A stretch of 64,000 bases of DNA from Symsagittifera roscoffensis (GCF_963678635.1 NC_087062.1:85088012-85152011); one strand, 5' to 3'; positions 9,801 to 21,928 are shown, counted from the stretch's first letter. Made by a program: numbers and translations. Notes: a model not told the origin generated them from the sequence alone.

Positions 9801-12800
9801 CAGTATATCGTTTTTTTTTTAATTTAATTTTTATTTTCTCTTTTACTCTTAATTCGGCTTAAAAGGTTTCAGATTGCAATAAATCGGCTAGGCGGCCACT
9901 TTTTGAGTCAGATGAGCGAAAAAATTAACCTAAATTATTTGAGGTGGGACCTAGAATTTTTTTTGCTTTTATTGTTCCGACCATTGAAAATGGGGAGGAA
10001 CTTTGTATTTGGGTCTGTTTTAGTTTGTTTTCCGCGCAAAATCAGGTACCCTAAACAATCATCGGAGAGGGTTGAGTGAGATATCATATAAAAGCCCTTT
10101 CAGTCGTGATTCGAACCACATTAAAAAAATTCCCAAAAAATTTTCTAGTGTCGAGAAAAATCGGTTTGAAATTTTTGATTTTTTGTCTACTTTTGAGCGA
10201 ATAAAGCGAGCGATCAGGATTACAACAGCTTAATTAGGCAAAACTTAGTTGAAAAAATTAGTTTTTGGCAAGTAAAATTAGTTTTTGGAGTTTTGTAGTT
10301 CCATTTTTTAAAGTTTTTAGTGAATTTTCTAAAAAAAAAAGTGTCTTATTGGCGTGTACTACTATGAATATCATTTATGCCTAAAGTATAATTTTACATC
10401 AGACTTTTTTTTATTACCCACGCAGAAAAATACTTCACTAATTTGAAGGAAACAAAAAAGCTTTTCTTGTAATTTTTAACGAATATGGTCGGAAAGTTCT
10501 GTGCTACTTACACAGTAACCGGCTATCCTTGTTTTTTTATTAAAACTTTTTTGGGATCAACGCGCGCCTGCTCAATAGTTACCTGGCTTGTTACCGCTTC
10601 GCAATTTTTTTCAATGCAAATTTAACATTCAGTTTAACTGAATTCAGGCATGTTTTTCTGGAAAGGAGCGTTTTATTCAAGGAAGTGGAAAAGAAAATTC
10701 TAGACAAAGATATGAAAATGATTTGTTGAGCAGTTTTGTCTCAGTTTTTTTCTGTACCGCTAGTGATGCGAAGCATTGCTTTGCCTCTCTCATGATTCCT
10801 GCAACGTTGTATTTTCTTAAGGGCATGTAATCAGCAGATTTACTTAATTCAGTGCTTGCGCGTGCTATTGGATGTGTGTTTACACTAGTGGGCTTGCGAG
10901 CGTTAGTGTATTAGTACAAACCTTCTTGTTTTCTAATCTAGCTCGCAAAAAAGTGTTCATCAAAAGTGTTTGGTGGCACTTATGCTATAATCACGATCTG
11001 TAGCATATAAAATTTCATAGCAAATATTTTCTGCTTCATTTGTTGCTTGTGTTTCTGAGTTATTAAGCGTCCGTGTCTAAGTGGTTAGTGTGTGAGACTC
11101 ATAATATATAGGGCGTAGATCGAATCCCAGACGTAGCCGAATTTTTACTTATTCGAGGCTTATTTCTACTTTTTCTTATTGCATTTTATAGAGCTGCTTT
11201 TTGTCCTGTTCGCGCTAGTGTTTGCGAAGCTCAGCTTCGCCTCTGTGTTGATGTATTTGATGTTTTTGGGACTCATCTTCTTATATTGCAATGGGGGTTG
11301 GGCGTCTACCCCATGGGAAAATCGTTAAATGGTTTTTCAACCAATCAGATTTCAGAAAATCACACGATTAGTTTCTTATAGAAAATAGCTGAATTTGTTC
11401 AAATAAGGAGTAATAAACGTAGTGAAGACTATTATATAGGTCTTGATGATTTTTTGTTAGTTTTTTTTCAGAAAAATTCTCTAATAACTACGGATGTGCT
11501 TTCAAACATATTGATGCATTTATGAATGCACTTAGGTATATATGCTTTTTTTTGAGTTCAAATGAAGTTCATCTGCTGAAAGTGACGTAAATAGCACTCT
11601 CCAAAAGCGAACGTGGAAATGGCGCGAAAAAAAAACGTGAACGATTTCTAGTTTCGAAAGTGGAATTTAATTTTTAAATTTCCAGCGGAATAAAAACTAC
11701 CTATTGATCCAGTTTTCTCTAGTTGGCTTCATGTTATCAAAAAAGCGCCAATCATAAATTCTTTCAGAAATTCAAAGAGCTTAATGGGTATCCATTTTTT
11801 TCTTTGAAATTCGAAATTTGAAATTTTTTCAAGAAAGTCAGTGTTTTTTATGTTTACTTGCGTTCACAACTCTTTTTCAATTTTTGATTGACAAGGTTAT
11901 AGTATTTCTGAACGCTAATTCCATGCGACATAGTGACATAGTCCGGCTTTGAATGGATATCCTGTATCCTCTTAAAAATTGTTTTTTTTTTACCCCGGTC
12001 CTTATTTCCTCGTCTTGCTACCTTGAGCCCGCCCTACTTCCATGGGTAGATAGATGTCATCCGTTTCGGCGTAGCCGATCCCGCTTTGAGGAGGCGGATG
12101 ACACTGGGACTCCTCCAACCGTGACTGAAGTGGGATTCGAACCCACAACTCTTGTGTTAATGGTAGTGTCCTACACACTCGGCCACGGCCGCTCTGAAAA
12201 AAAATTGTAAATTATTAATGTCCCTTCCTAAGGTACCCGGCAGACGGAACTAATGCGAGTGGAACCAGCACAGTAGCCAACAAATTTCACACTCTCTACT
12301 ACCACAAGCTGGGAGAAGACCAGATGAGTGACGTCATCGTGGCTGATTTCCCCGACTTCCCTGACTACATGGGCCAGGCGACAGTCTCGGATGACGGGCG
12401 TTACGTCTTCCTCGCAATATCTGAGTCATGTGACACCAAGTGTCTATTATGGTACTTCGATCTAGGTGAGCTCAATCAAATTGTTTTACTAATGTGTGAC
12501 TTGAAGTTTTGCCCTTACTGCATTCGTTTATTTCGGTTGTTTCTCTTTTTTTTTGTCCCAATCAGAAACGATTGCCTTGTCGACTGATCGTTTTTAAACA
12601 CTGGATTTCAAGCTCAAAACTTAGCCTACTCATTAACTCTGGTGCTAATGGCTGTGCCATATTCAATTCAGATCATGTATTTCTGTTGTCTTAAATTATT
12701 TTTTATTCAATGTTTTTAAATGGTCTGCTTTAGAAACGAGCAATTACGAGATAAATGGCAAACTGGAGTGGAAGAAAATATTTAACACGATGGAGGCAGA

Positions 12801-15800
12801 GTACCAGTATGTGTATAACTATGGAACCAGTGTACTACTCCTCACTAATAAAGAGTAAGTACTTTTTTTACATAGTTTACTCGTTTTCTATCAAATATTT
12901 TGGCTGATGAAAGCGGTCATTTCACTTGAACAATAACCCCCCTCTCACCTCATGAAGATTTCATTTAATCACTACTGGAAGGTCTGGAAGGTGAATAATT
13001 AAATGTTTTAATATACTCGTAGTTCGAAATCCACGTATTTGGTGTTTTATTGTGGTTTACTGATACTCTTTTTTTTCTAAAAAAAAATAAAACTTTTTTT
13101 TTCAAATTTTGCGTGTACAATTAAACTGTGTGTAGTGCTCCCAAGTGGAAACTGGTGAAGTTGAACCTGGATGACCCCAACTACAAACTGGAAGATGTGA
13201 TCGCAGAGAGCAAAGATGTGTTGGACCACGTGTCTGCAATGGCAGAGGGCAAAATGTTTGTGGTGAACTACATCATTGACGTTGTCGACACTCTGTTCAT
13301 TTACGATGCGACAACTTGGGAAGTGCTACAGGTGGGTATAAAGCTCAGAGACAGCAGAGTTTTTTTGATATCACCCAAGTTTTGTTTACGGACTGATTGT
13401 TTTTTTTTTAAACTTACAAGGAAGCACAAGATTCGGTATTTTAAACCGGTTTGAACTGAAATAGTAAAACTAATATCGTTGATGATGCCTGCTGGAATGT
13501 TTAAATGTAATGTAAATTTGATTGGTTTAGAAACTAGACGCCGGCATATCAGCTGTGAATGGCATCTCTGTCAAAGATGACGCGTACGAACTGTTTTTCC
13601 GAGTATCTACGTTCTTCACTCCAGGAACTGTATACAGGGTGGATCTCAAAGATCCCTCTTTTAAACTAGAAATGTGGCGCGAAATGAAATTAAAAAACGT
13701 GAACCAAGATGATTTCACCAGCAAGCAGGTCTTTTACGCCAGCAAAGATGGAACCAAAGTTCCCATGTTTGTCAACTACAAAAATGGGCTTAAATTGGAT
13801 AGCTCTGAGAATGTAATTCTTCTGTACGGATATGGAGGGTTCAATATTGCACTGGGACCCAGTTTTTCTCCGTTTAATCTGATGTTTATGCAACACTTCG
13901 ACGGGATCTTCTGCCAGGCGAATATCAGAGGGGGGAGTGAGTACGGGGAGGAGTGGCACACGGGGGGTCAGATTCTGAATAAGCAGAATGTGTTTGATGA
14001 TTTTATCGGGGCCGCAGATTACATGGTCCAGGAGAAGTACACGAACCCCAGTCGCATTATCATACAAGGTGAGAGGCGAAATCTTGAGAGCTTTTTGGTT
14101 TGCTTTGTGGATTCTATTCACTGTCGTTATCTACGCTCGTTTTGTATTTACACTTGCGAAGCGAGTGTATTAGTACGAACCTTCTTTTTTACCAACCTAA
14201 GTCGCAAATTTTTGTGCCAATCTTGTGCACCTTTACAGCTTTTTCATAGCATGTGCTCTAACATTCGAATAATAAAAAGTGAACAAGTTGATGCATTTGT
14301 AACTCATCAAATGAACCGGAAAAAAATGATTTGTTTCAAACGACATAACAATCATGAAAATTCGATTTCAGAAGTTTTCTAACTCAATATATCTCGCAAT
14401 TTTTTGAAATGCATAATTTATACATAATGTGTCTTTATGCTTTGCAATTTATTTCAAAGAATAAATCTATTTACAAAGAATAAATTTCAGGTGGATCAAA
14501 CGGAGGTCTTCTCACAGCTGCATGCATGTTGCAGCGTCCCAACTTGTTCGGCGTAGTCATTTGTCAAGTGGGAGTGCTGGACATGCTCCGGTTCCACTTG
14601 TTCACGATCGGAGCCGCCTGGCAATCTGACTTCGGATACCCAGATGAGAACAAAGCACACTTTGAATATCTACTCACCTATTCGCCTCTTCATAATGTGA
14701 AGATGCCGAAAGAAGGACAGTGGCCGGCGTTTTTAGGTAAGTAAGATGGCTTTCAAACTTCAAGTAGCGCTAGATTACTTTTTTGCGCATTTTTACGCTG
14801 GGAATTAGAAAGAGTTATCAAATGGGAACATAATTTTTTTAAGAATCGATGAACGTTGTTCAGATTCTTATATAGTCTGTGATGATTTGTTTTTTTTGTT
14901 TTCTTTTTGTTTTTTTTTTGCCAGTAAAAGTCTTGAAATTTGCTCAGGATCAAATTTTCATTTTCGCGGTTTGATGTTTGATTTCTTTGCTAAGTAAATG
15001 AAGTTCAGTTAATTTCAATTGTTTAAAATAGCGCGCAGCTAGTGTAGTAGTACGAACCTTCTTTTTTCCCCTAAACTAACTCGCAAATAAAAGTGTTGAA
15101 TGGAAATTGAAAGTGTTTTTTTTTATTTGGTGGCGTTTTAACTATAATCACAACCGATCATCGGAATTTTTCTGTTCTCTGCTTTATTTGTGGCTAATGC
15201 TTGTAATGTATTTATAAAGCGTGCGTGGCCGACTGGTTATGGCGTGAGACCCAGGTCGCAGGTTCGAATCCCAGACGTAGCCACATTTTTACTAAATCCA
15301 GGCTTATTTCTACTTTTTCTATTTCCGATTTATAAAGCTGCTTTTTGTCGTGTTCGCGCTAGTCTTTGCGAAGCGAAGCTTTGTCTCTGTTTAAGAAGAA
15401 GTTTAGTGCATTTTCTTTGTGAAAAGGAAGGCAAACTTCACTATCGAACACCAAAAGTTAAAAGGTCACAAAAAACGAGATCGACTTGTAGTTCCAAAAA
15501 TGGTATTTAATTTTCTCAGAAAAATAAAAATTTTAATTTTTGATCCAGTTTTCTCAAATTTGGTTAATTTTAAAATGTTTCAAACATAAAATATTCTAGA
15601 ATTTCGAAGAGCTGAAAAAGTATCTATTTTTTTATTCGAAAGTTGAGGTTTTTTCATAAAATAATTTTGTGTACTGTTTTTTTTTTTTCTGTTTACTTGC
15701 GTTCATTGACTCTTTTCCAACTATCTGTTGGCTAGGTTTTGAGCTAAGTAATTTGTTTATTAGGATTACTGTATCCTTGTTAAAATCACATGAACTCTAC

Positions 15801-18800
15801 ATTAACTCAATTTATAACATTCAAATTTAACTGTTTGTTGCTTGTTAGTCACTCCTGATATAGCCTTGCTTTCAGGCTTGGAAAAATTAGTCTATTTTGC
15901 CTGTTTTTAGTTTTGGTCGGCTTGTTTCCACACCCTGGATTTCTTTCTGATTATCTGTTTATTTTTTCACAGCATTTCTTCTCATTTTTATGTTAGTTTT
16001 TTTTCTTCTAATCTATCAATTTAAAGCTCCGATTTAGTATAAATTTCTTAGTATAATTTCGATTAAGTATAATTTCAGTTTTGCTTGGAAGGTGATTCAG
16101 CTTAATTAGTTTCGGTTTGTTATGTCTTAAAAATTTTATTGCTCAATTTTTTTCCATAACAACAATTTCTTTTTGCTCAGTGGAAGTTTAAGCATGTTTT
16201 TGGCGTAGTTGCCTCCATTAAGATGACAGCCCAGTGCTTATTTAACGCTGGTAAATGTGTTTCCTGACATGTTTATTTCAAATTGACCGTCATTCGAATT
16301 GCGACAACATATAAAAATTTTGGTTGTGGAAATTTTTTGTGACATATTTCAAAGTAATTTGTTGGCTTACTCGCTTTCGTCTGCAAGGCTTCCATGCTAT
16401 GATTGTGGTTATTGTTTTAAAGTTGATTTTTGCTTTGAAAGCTAATAGGTCATTTGTGGTAGAAAAGTTCATACTTTTAAAACTTGCTCGTATTTTTTGA
16501 CAATTTTTTATGGCATTTGTTTCCGGCTCAATGGGCATCTACCTACGTGTTGTCGGATTATTGGCCCCTCGGTGAATAGAATAACGAGGCGAAACTGTGT
16601 ATTTTGGGAATTTCAAGAAGATTCCGCAACAATGACGCTGTCTTTGATCTTCTTTTGTTCTTTCGTTTTGTTTGATCGTTCCGAAATTTCTTAAATATGT
16701 TAACATGGACTTAGATTAAACTACAAATGGCGTATTTCAGAAGTAGTATAGAGATGGCACACCAAACTTAAAGAAATTGAGATGAACTTCATAAAAATGA
16801 AAATTCAAGTTTATCACACCCCATTTTAGGATCTACTTTTGTGTTCAGTGTCGACCCATAAATTGAGATCCGTGCTGACGTTTCAATGGAGAATCAAAGC
16901 TGTTTGTTTTTTCTACTGATGACATGTACATAAAATGTCTGCATGTGCATCAACCAGTCCTGAGGATAGATGAAAATTTTTGCTGCGAAGTAGAATTAGC
17001 TGTCTGAGAAGTAGAACGTTTATGGATTTTTTTATCGAGAAATTGTTGTTTTCTTCAGAGGAACTTGGATTCTACAACAAACAAATTGTGACAAAATTTT
17101 TATATCAATTGAAACATTTTTCCTCTTAAGCTTTTGACTAATATATCGGTTTTTAAAAATTGCTTTTTGGGATTTTAAATAAATATTGCGTGCGATCTCT
17201 TTAAGAACGCGTAGAGCATGCTGCAAAAATCTCAACTCAGAAATAATTCCAAGTTGAATTGAGGCAAGCTATTTGATTCAAATACTGTATAATAACAAAA
17301 ATTATATTTAGCTTGTGCTTGCGAGGGAAAAACTAGGAATACGTGGCTAAGAAAATACTAATGTTTTCTTAATTATCCAAAAATTACACATAATTTTGAT
17401 GGCAGATACAATTTTTGTGGCACATTCAAAGCTTAGCCATGAAAGACTATCTCATATTTTAAATGAAAGTCGGAATATGCTATGGACTCAATGTTAAACT
17501 GAACAACGAACACAATGCTTATTAGGAGACAATGTTTAAAAGGCTATCGAGCGCACGATTAAGAATCATTCAGAGCAACCATCAGAGGAAGATGAACTCG
17601 ATCCAACTTCAAGGCTAGACAGCACCTACCTAATTGTTGTCCAAAATTTTGCGCTTAAGATTCTTTTCAGTCCGAAAATTCTTTACAGCAATCTCCATGC
17701 TAAGAAAGAAACATTTCGCGAACCGATTCAGTCTATGAAATAACTTGAAATAATTCAAAAGTTTCACTGCTTTAAAAGCTTGCTTAGAAAAACTGAATCT
17801 TTTCGCAGACCGATACGGTCCAGGAAATAAATACCTTGAAATATTTCAAAGATTCATAGCTAGCTTCAAAAAACTTGAAGATTTTCGCGAGCCGATTTAG
17901 TCCATGAAAAAACTTAAACTGAACAGCGAACACAATGCTTATTAGGAGACAATGTTTAAAAGGCTATCGAGCGCAACGATTAAGAATCATTCAGAGCAAC
18001 CATCAGAGGAAGATGAACTCGATCCAACTTCAAGGCTAGACAGCACCTACCTAATTGTTGTCCAAAATTTTGCGCTTAAGCTTCTTTTCAGTCCGAAAAT
18101 TCTTTACAGCAATCTCCATGCTAAGAAAGAAACATTTCGCGAACCGATTCAGTCTATGAAATAACTTGAAATAATTCAAAAGTTTCACTGCTTTAAAAGC
18201 TTGCTTAGAAAAACTGAATCTTTTCGCAGACCGATACGGTCCAGGAAATAAATACCTTGAAATATTTCAAAGATTCATAGCTAGCTTCAAAAAACTTGAA
18301 GATTTTCGCGAGCCGATTTAGTCCATGAAAAAACTTAAACTGAACAACGAACACAATGCTTATTAGGAGACAATGTTTAAAAGGCTATCGAGCGCAACGA
18401 TTAAGAATCATTCAGAGCAACCATCAGAGGAAGATGAACTCGATCCAACTTCAAGGCTAGACAGCACCTACCTAATTGTTGTCCAAAATTTTGCGCTTAA
18501 GATTCTTTTCAGTCCGAAAATTCTTTACAGCAATCTCCATGCTAAGAAAGAAACATTTCGCGAACCGATTCAGTCTATGAAATAACTTGAAATAATTCAA
18601 AAGTTTCACTGCTTTAAAAGCTTGCTTAGAAAAACTGAATCTTTTCGCAGACCGATACGGTCCAGGAAATAAATACCTTGAAATATTTCAAAGATTCATA
18701 GCTAGCTTCAAAAAACTTGAAGATTTTCGCGAGCCGATTTAGTCCATGAAAAAACTTATAATAATTCAAATTTTCATAGCTCTAAAAGCGTGCTTAGAAA

Positions 18801-21722
18801 AACTGAAATTTTTCCGGAATTGATTCGGTCCACGAAATAACTTGAAATGGTTCAGAGTTGCATAGCTTAACTAGCTGGCTTCAAAAACTTGGGCTCCTCG
18901 TGAACCGGTTCAGTCTATGGAATAACTTGAAATAATTCAAAGTTTCAAAACTTTAAAAGCTTGCTCAGAAAAACTGAAACTTTTCGCGAACCGATTCGGT
19001 TCACGAAATAACTTGAAGTTTTTCAGAGTATCATTGCTTGAATAGCTTGCTTAAAAAACTTGGACTTCTCGCGAAATGTTTCAGTCTATGAAATAATTCA
19101 AAATTTCTTAACTTAAAAGCTGGCTGAGAAATATTTAAACTTTTCGCGAACAGAATCAATCTATAAAATATCTCGAAAAAATTCAAAGATTGAAAAGCTT
19201 TCTTAGTAAAACTTGAACTTCTCGCGGACTGATTCAATCAACGAAATAAATTGAAATTACTCGAAGTTTCATAGCTTCAAAAGCTTGCTCAGAAAAACTG
19301 AAACTTTTCGCGAACCGATTCGGTTCACGAAATAACTTGAAGTTTTTCAGAGTATCATTGCTTGAATAGCTTGCTTAAAAAACTTGGACTTCTCGCGAAA
19401 TGTTTCAGTCTATGAAATAATTCAAAATTTCTTAACTTAAAAGCTGGCTGAGAAATATTTAAACTTTTCGCGAACAGAATCAATCTATAAAATATCTCGA
19501 AAAAATTCAAAGATTGAAAAGCTTTCTTAGTAAAACTTGAACTTCTCGCGGACTGATTCAATCAACGAAATAAATTGAAATTACTCAAAGTTTCATAGCT
19601 TCAAAAGCTTGCTCAGAAAAACTTAACTTTTCGCGAACCAATACAGTTCGCGAAATAACTTGCAATATTTGAAAATTTCACTGCTTGAATAGCTTGCTTC
19701 GAAAAACTTTTTGCGTACTGATTCGGTTTATGAAATAACATGAAGTATTTCAAAGTTGCATAGCTCTATTAGCTTGCCTAGAGAAACGTTAAAATTTCGC
19801 AAACCGAGTCAGTCTGTGAATTAATTCGAGTTTTTTAAAATGTCGTTGTTTTCAAAATTTCGAATAGTTTCAAAGTTTCGACTAGCGTGCTAGAACAAGT
19901 TTTTCGTGAACCGATTTGTTTCATTAAATATCTTGAATTATGTCAAAGTTTCATAGCTTAAACTGCTTACTTTGGAAAACTATCTCATTTTTCGAAGTTC
20001 TTTGCTCCATTAGCTCGAGCAAAAAAAATTAATTAAAAAACTTAGAAATCGCTTGAAAGGCTTCAACAGAAAAACTGTTTGCAATCCTGTTCATTTTTGT
20101 AACTAACTTGAATATTTTAATAAAATTGCATAGCTTTGCATGGCTATGAAACACCGTGGTTTTTTTCTAAGTTTCTGTGCTTTAATAGCTTGCCTAGAAA
20201 AACTTTTTTTGGAAATTGATTCGCTTTATGGAACAACTTCAAATAATTCATTATTTTATCGCTTGAATAGCTTCATATAAAAACCTTAAGTTGCGCCATC
20301 CGATTTGCTCAGAAACACTTTGAAATATTTTTAAATTTCACAGCTTGAATAATTTGCTTAGAAAAACTTCGATTTTTCGGGAACCGATTCGATCTATGAA
20401 ACCGGCTTACGATCTGGCTTAACTTGAAATTGTTCAAAGTTTTTTTTTGCTTGGATAACTTGATCTGAACAACAACTAATTTTTGCGAGCTAATTGATTA
20501 TTGGAGGCGGGCTTGCTAGCTAGTTCTTGTTGAATTTAGAAATTATTCTGAGCTAATTTAAACCTCCAGCCAATTTGAAAGATTGCCGGAAAAAATACTT
20601 GAGCGAACGGATATGATATTTCTTCGGCAATATCTGAAAACAGTTGAGAATCGTTAGTTAAAAATTCGACAATTGTTTGCGGATAAAACACTCCGAACTA
20701 GAATTATTTGCCATGTTTTTAACCGGTGCGAGGTATGTTTTCAATTTATCATTTAAATATATTTTAAGCTCAGGATTGAAACTTCCAATTTGAGTTCATT
20801 ATTCCTCGCTTTCAATTTTTGTTTGTTTTTTTTATTAGCAGGCAATAAACTTCCAAAAAATTTTGGCGAAAGTCTTCTCTAATGAGTGGAGGCAATTTAT
20901 TTGGCGAAAACAAGTTTTTTAGGCCTAATCCGGAATTCGCCTAAGTTTTGCAGAATCCGCTTACATTTGCGGAATTCGAAAAAAAACTTTCTATACTCGT
21001 TGGTTGCGGAATTCGCAATTTAACTAATGTGCCGACAAAAATTAAGTTACACGGATTTGTATGCGGAATCCACGGAAATTTTGTAAGTGAAAGTCACTTA
21101 CATTTTCGACCATGTTTAAAGACTTGTCTCTGGATTGCAGAAACCTACACACACCAAATTGTGCGCCTATACAGTGCACAGTTTGGCCTCGTAATGAGCC
21201 AAAGCTTATTTAAGGCTGGTAGTTGATTTATTTGGTCTTTTTTTGTTTAGAGTTAATATAATATAAGTCAATACATTTGAATTGTCGGATTTGAAAAAGA
21301 TAATCGGTCAAAAAACGGTGCCTTTTATAGTTAATTAGACTTTTGACCTCGTTTTTACGTCCTGAGATGAGTGAACAATCGGTTTCCGTTGTAAATTGAG
21401 AAGTTTTGGGCTGATCAAATATCTTCTGGTATGTGGAGCAGTAATTCGTAAACGATTTTATCGAAGGGTTTTTCGGGTTTTTCCAGGAGTCACTGCCGAC
21501 CATGACGACCGAGTTTCGCCACTACATACACTGAAGTTCATAGCCACTCTGCAGCACGAGGCCAACAAATACCCACAGCAACAAACAAGTCCACTTATGG
21601 CCATGATAGACACAAAGTCAGGACACGGGGCTGGCAAGCCAACTGCGAAAGTGATCGAGGAGCGAAGCAGAATGATGTCTTTCTGTGCCAAGCACCTGGA
21701 TATCAAATTCATAGATGCATAA
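6826..21722 (+). CDS. PREP: Prolyl endopeptidase (prolyl oligopeptidase), 8 exons
   Basis: Exons: 6826-7229, 8143-8310, 12233-12465, 12734-12854, 13136-13331, 13531-14068, 14491-14736, 21487-21722. All introns are GT-AG and all joins keep frame, giving 713 aa; pig PREP has 710. The enzyme is a soluble S9A serine peptidase that cuts short peptides after proline. The N-terminal part has the family's [14 protein letters not shown] and LQNQSVLY stretches; exons 2-5 encode the beta-propeller (GSDW, LERVKF, SDDGRYV, LLWYFDL). The C-terminal hydrolase has [17 protein letters not shown], nucleophile Ser556 in GGSNGG (codon 14496-14498), Asp642 in ADHDDRV and His682 in SGHGAGKP, so the triad is intact. 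I chose the ATG at 6826 because it sits where vertebrate PREP starts. The frame is open to ATGs at 6742 and 6667, which would add a basic, hydroxyl-rich leader that could act as a mitochondrial presequence. Introns 2 (3.9 kb) and 7 (6.7 kb) are swollen by repeats. Confidence 0.96.
8340..9034 (+). repeat. Composite dispersed repeat in PREP intron 2
   Basis: It begins with a block containing CGAGGCCAA, TCTGTCTGTATACCTGC and CGCCATGTTTAAGCT, which recurs twice at 23700-24240. It continues into degenerate units of about 165 bp marked by ACTCTCAGGGGTTGCGAATC and TTTTCGAGATAT (8859 and 9023), like those at 24440-25650. It is cut by the hAT-like insertion at 9035 and resumes near 9370 (to about 9430). 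Confidence 0.6.
9035..9362 (+). mobile_element. hAT-like MITE, 3' truncated
   Basis: It starts CAGGTGCGGATTTAG, followed by a long C-tract, GGGATTCGACCCCCTGCCGAC, GGCGCCTTTGGCGCC-type sequence and GCGCGCGCC, all shared with the full copy at 52235. The right terminal inverted repeat is missing, so the element is incomplete. It is inserted inside the 165-bp repeat. Confidence 0.6.
9972..10535 (+). repeat. Dispersed repeat family 2, copy 1
   Basis: It opens with CCATTGAAAATGGGGAGGAACTT and closes with ACAGTAACCGGCTATCCTTG. The same ends occur at 29283/31339 and 37514/37862, so this is one dispersed family of about 0.35-0.6 kb (longer when interrupted). No coding capacity was seen. It lies in PREP intron 2. 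Confidence 0.55.
10880..11245 (+). mobile_element. Composite tRNA-derived SINE, complete copy
   Basis: The leader TTAGTGTATTAGTACAAACC (about 10900) is followed by a tRNA-like block at 11067-11140 with CTCATAAT in the anticodon arm and a slightly decayed B box (GATCGAATCCC). The tail is at 11150-11245. It ends in the hairpin GCGAAGC-TCA-GCTTCGC (11224-11240) then CTCTGTG. It lies in PREP intron 2. Confidence 0.65.
11570..11880 (+). repeat. Dispersed repeat family 1 copy
   Basis: Diagnostic blocks are TTTCGAAAGTGGAATTTAAT, GGAATAAAAA, TTGATCCAGTTTTCTC and CAAAGAGCTTAATGGG. The same order occurs near 15400, 22430, 25920, 31800, 32715, 37190, 42630 and 49550. It often follows a SINE tail directly, as here. 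Confidence 0.55.
11974..12208 (-). mobile_element. tRNA-derived SINE (Leu/Ser-like head), reverse orientation, with 9-bp target duplication
   Basis: On the - strand the head reads GGCCGTGGCCGAGTG (A box, near 12171-12190) and GGGTTCGAATCCCA (B box, 12131-12144). A body at about 12000-12120 follows, and a short A-run on the left end (T-run at 11981-11991 on the + strand). AAAAATTGT flanks both sides (11974-11982 and 12200-12208). It is not a functional tRNA gene because the insert carries a non-tRNA body and tail. It sits just before PREP exon 3. Confidence 0.7.
14145..14225 (+). mobile_element. SINE leader fragment
   Basis: CACTTGCGAAGCGAGTGTAT, TAGTACGAACCTTC and CCAACCTAAGTCGCAAATTT match the leader of the copy at 36078 almost base for base. 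The tRNA-like part and tail are absent. It lies in PREP intron 6. Confidence 0.55.
15030..15392 (+). mobile_element. Composite tRNA-derived SINE
   Basis: The leader (TAGTACGAACCTTC at 15048-15061) is followed by a tRNA-like block at 15219-15284 with an A-box-like GTGGCCGACTGG and an exact B box GGTTCGAATCC. The anticodon arm is shortened. The tail hairpin region (GCGAAGCGAAGCTTTG) is at 15368-15383. It lies in PREP intron 7. Confidence 0.65.
15393..15735 (+). repeat. Dispersed repeat family 1 copy
   Basis: It carries the family blocks AAACTTCACTATCGAACA, GATCCAGTTTTCTCAAATT and TTTTTTTTCTGTTTACTTGCGTTCATTGAC in the usual order, immediately after a SINE tail. Confidence 0.5.
15736..17498. other. 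PREP intron 7, no feature recognised
   Basis: AT-rich intron sequence. Short ORFs here (for example 16290-16538 on the - strand) have no recognisable domain and no splice context. Confidence 0.4.
17499..18760 (+). repeat. Three tandem copies of a 421-bp unit
   Basis: Near-identical units begin at about 17499, 17919 and 18340. The marker AATGTTTAAAAGGCTATCGAG occurs at 17531, 17951 and 18372, spacing 420 and 421. The first copy lacks one base (GCGCACGATT instead of GCGCAACGATT). Each unit joins a non-satellite stretch of about 230 bp to two diverged satellite monomers. A 70-codon ORF in copies 2 and 3 is broken in copy 1 and shows no known domain. It lies in PREP intron 7. Confidence 0.85.
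18761..20440 (+). repeat. Satellite array with 75-86 bp monomers and a 324-bp higher-order duplication
   Basis: The monomer carries GCTTGCTTAGAAAAACT, TTTTCGCGAACCGATTC and GAAATAACTTGAA. The GAAATAA marker recurs at steps of about 75-86 bp. A block of four monomers (about 19007-19330) is repeated nearly unchanged at 19331-19655, period 324 bp. Monomers decay towards the right end. It lies in PREP intron 7. Confidence 0.8.
20441..21486. other. PREP intron 7 end, no feature recognised
   Basis: Unique-looking AT-rich sequence up to the acceptor TTTTTCCAG before exon 8. GCGGAATTCG-type words recur near 20930-21070 but make no clear repeat. Confidence 0.35.
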
Positions 21723-21928
21723 TGTAGTCAATTCTCGTTCTCGAAGTGAGATAGATACTGCGAAGTTGTAAATAGTCTTAGAAGCAACTAAGCCGGAACG
21801 AAGGGCTCTAATATGTAATATAAAGCTCAAGAATTGCTCGCAACTGAACGGACAGCCAGAGTGGTTGATTGACGTCTTTAAATTGCTGATATCAGTTTAC
21901 TCGGATTATTTGAAACCTTGTTATCTTA

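Noticed and set aside
12131-12196. Candidate tRNA-Leu/Ser gene on the - strand
   Set aside because: It carries a non-tRNA body, A-run and target duplication, so it is a SINE insertion.
13690-14121. 143-codon ORF on the - strand
   Set aside because: Shadow of PREP exon 6, which is firmly supported on the + strand.
17952-18585. Two 70-codon ORFs starting [13 protein letters not shown]
   Set aside because: Part of the 421-bp tandem unit; frame is broken in the first copy and no domain is visible.
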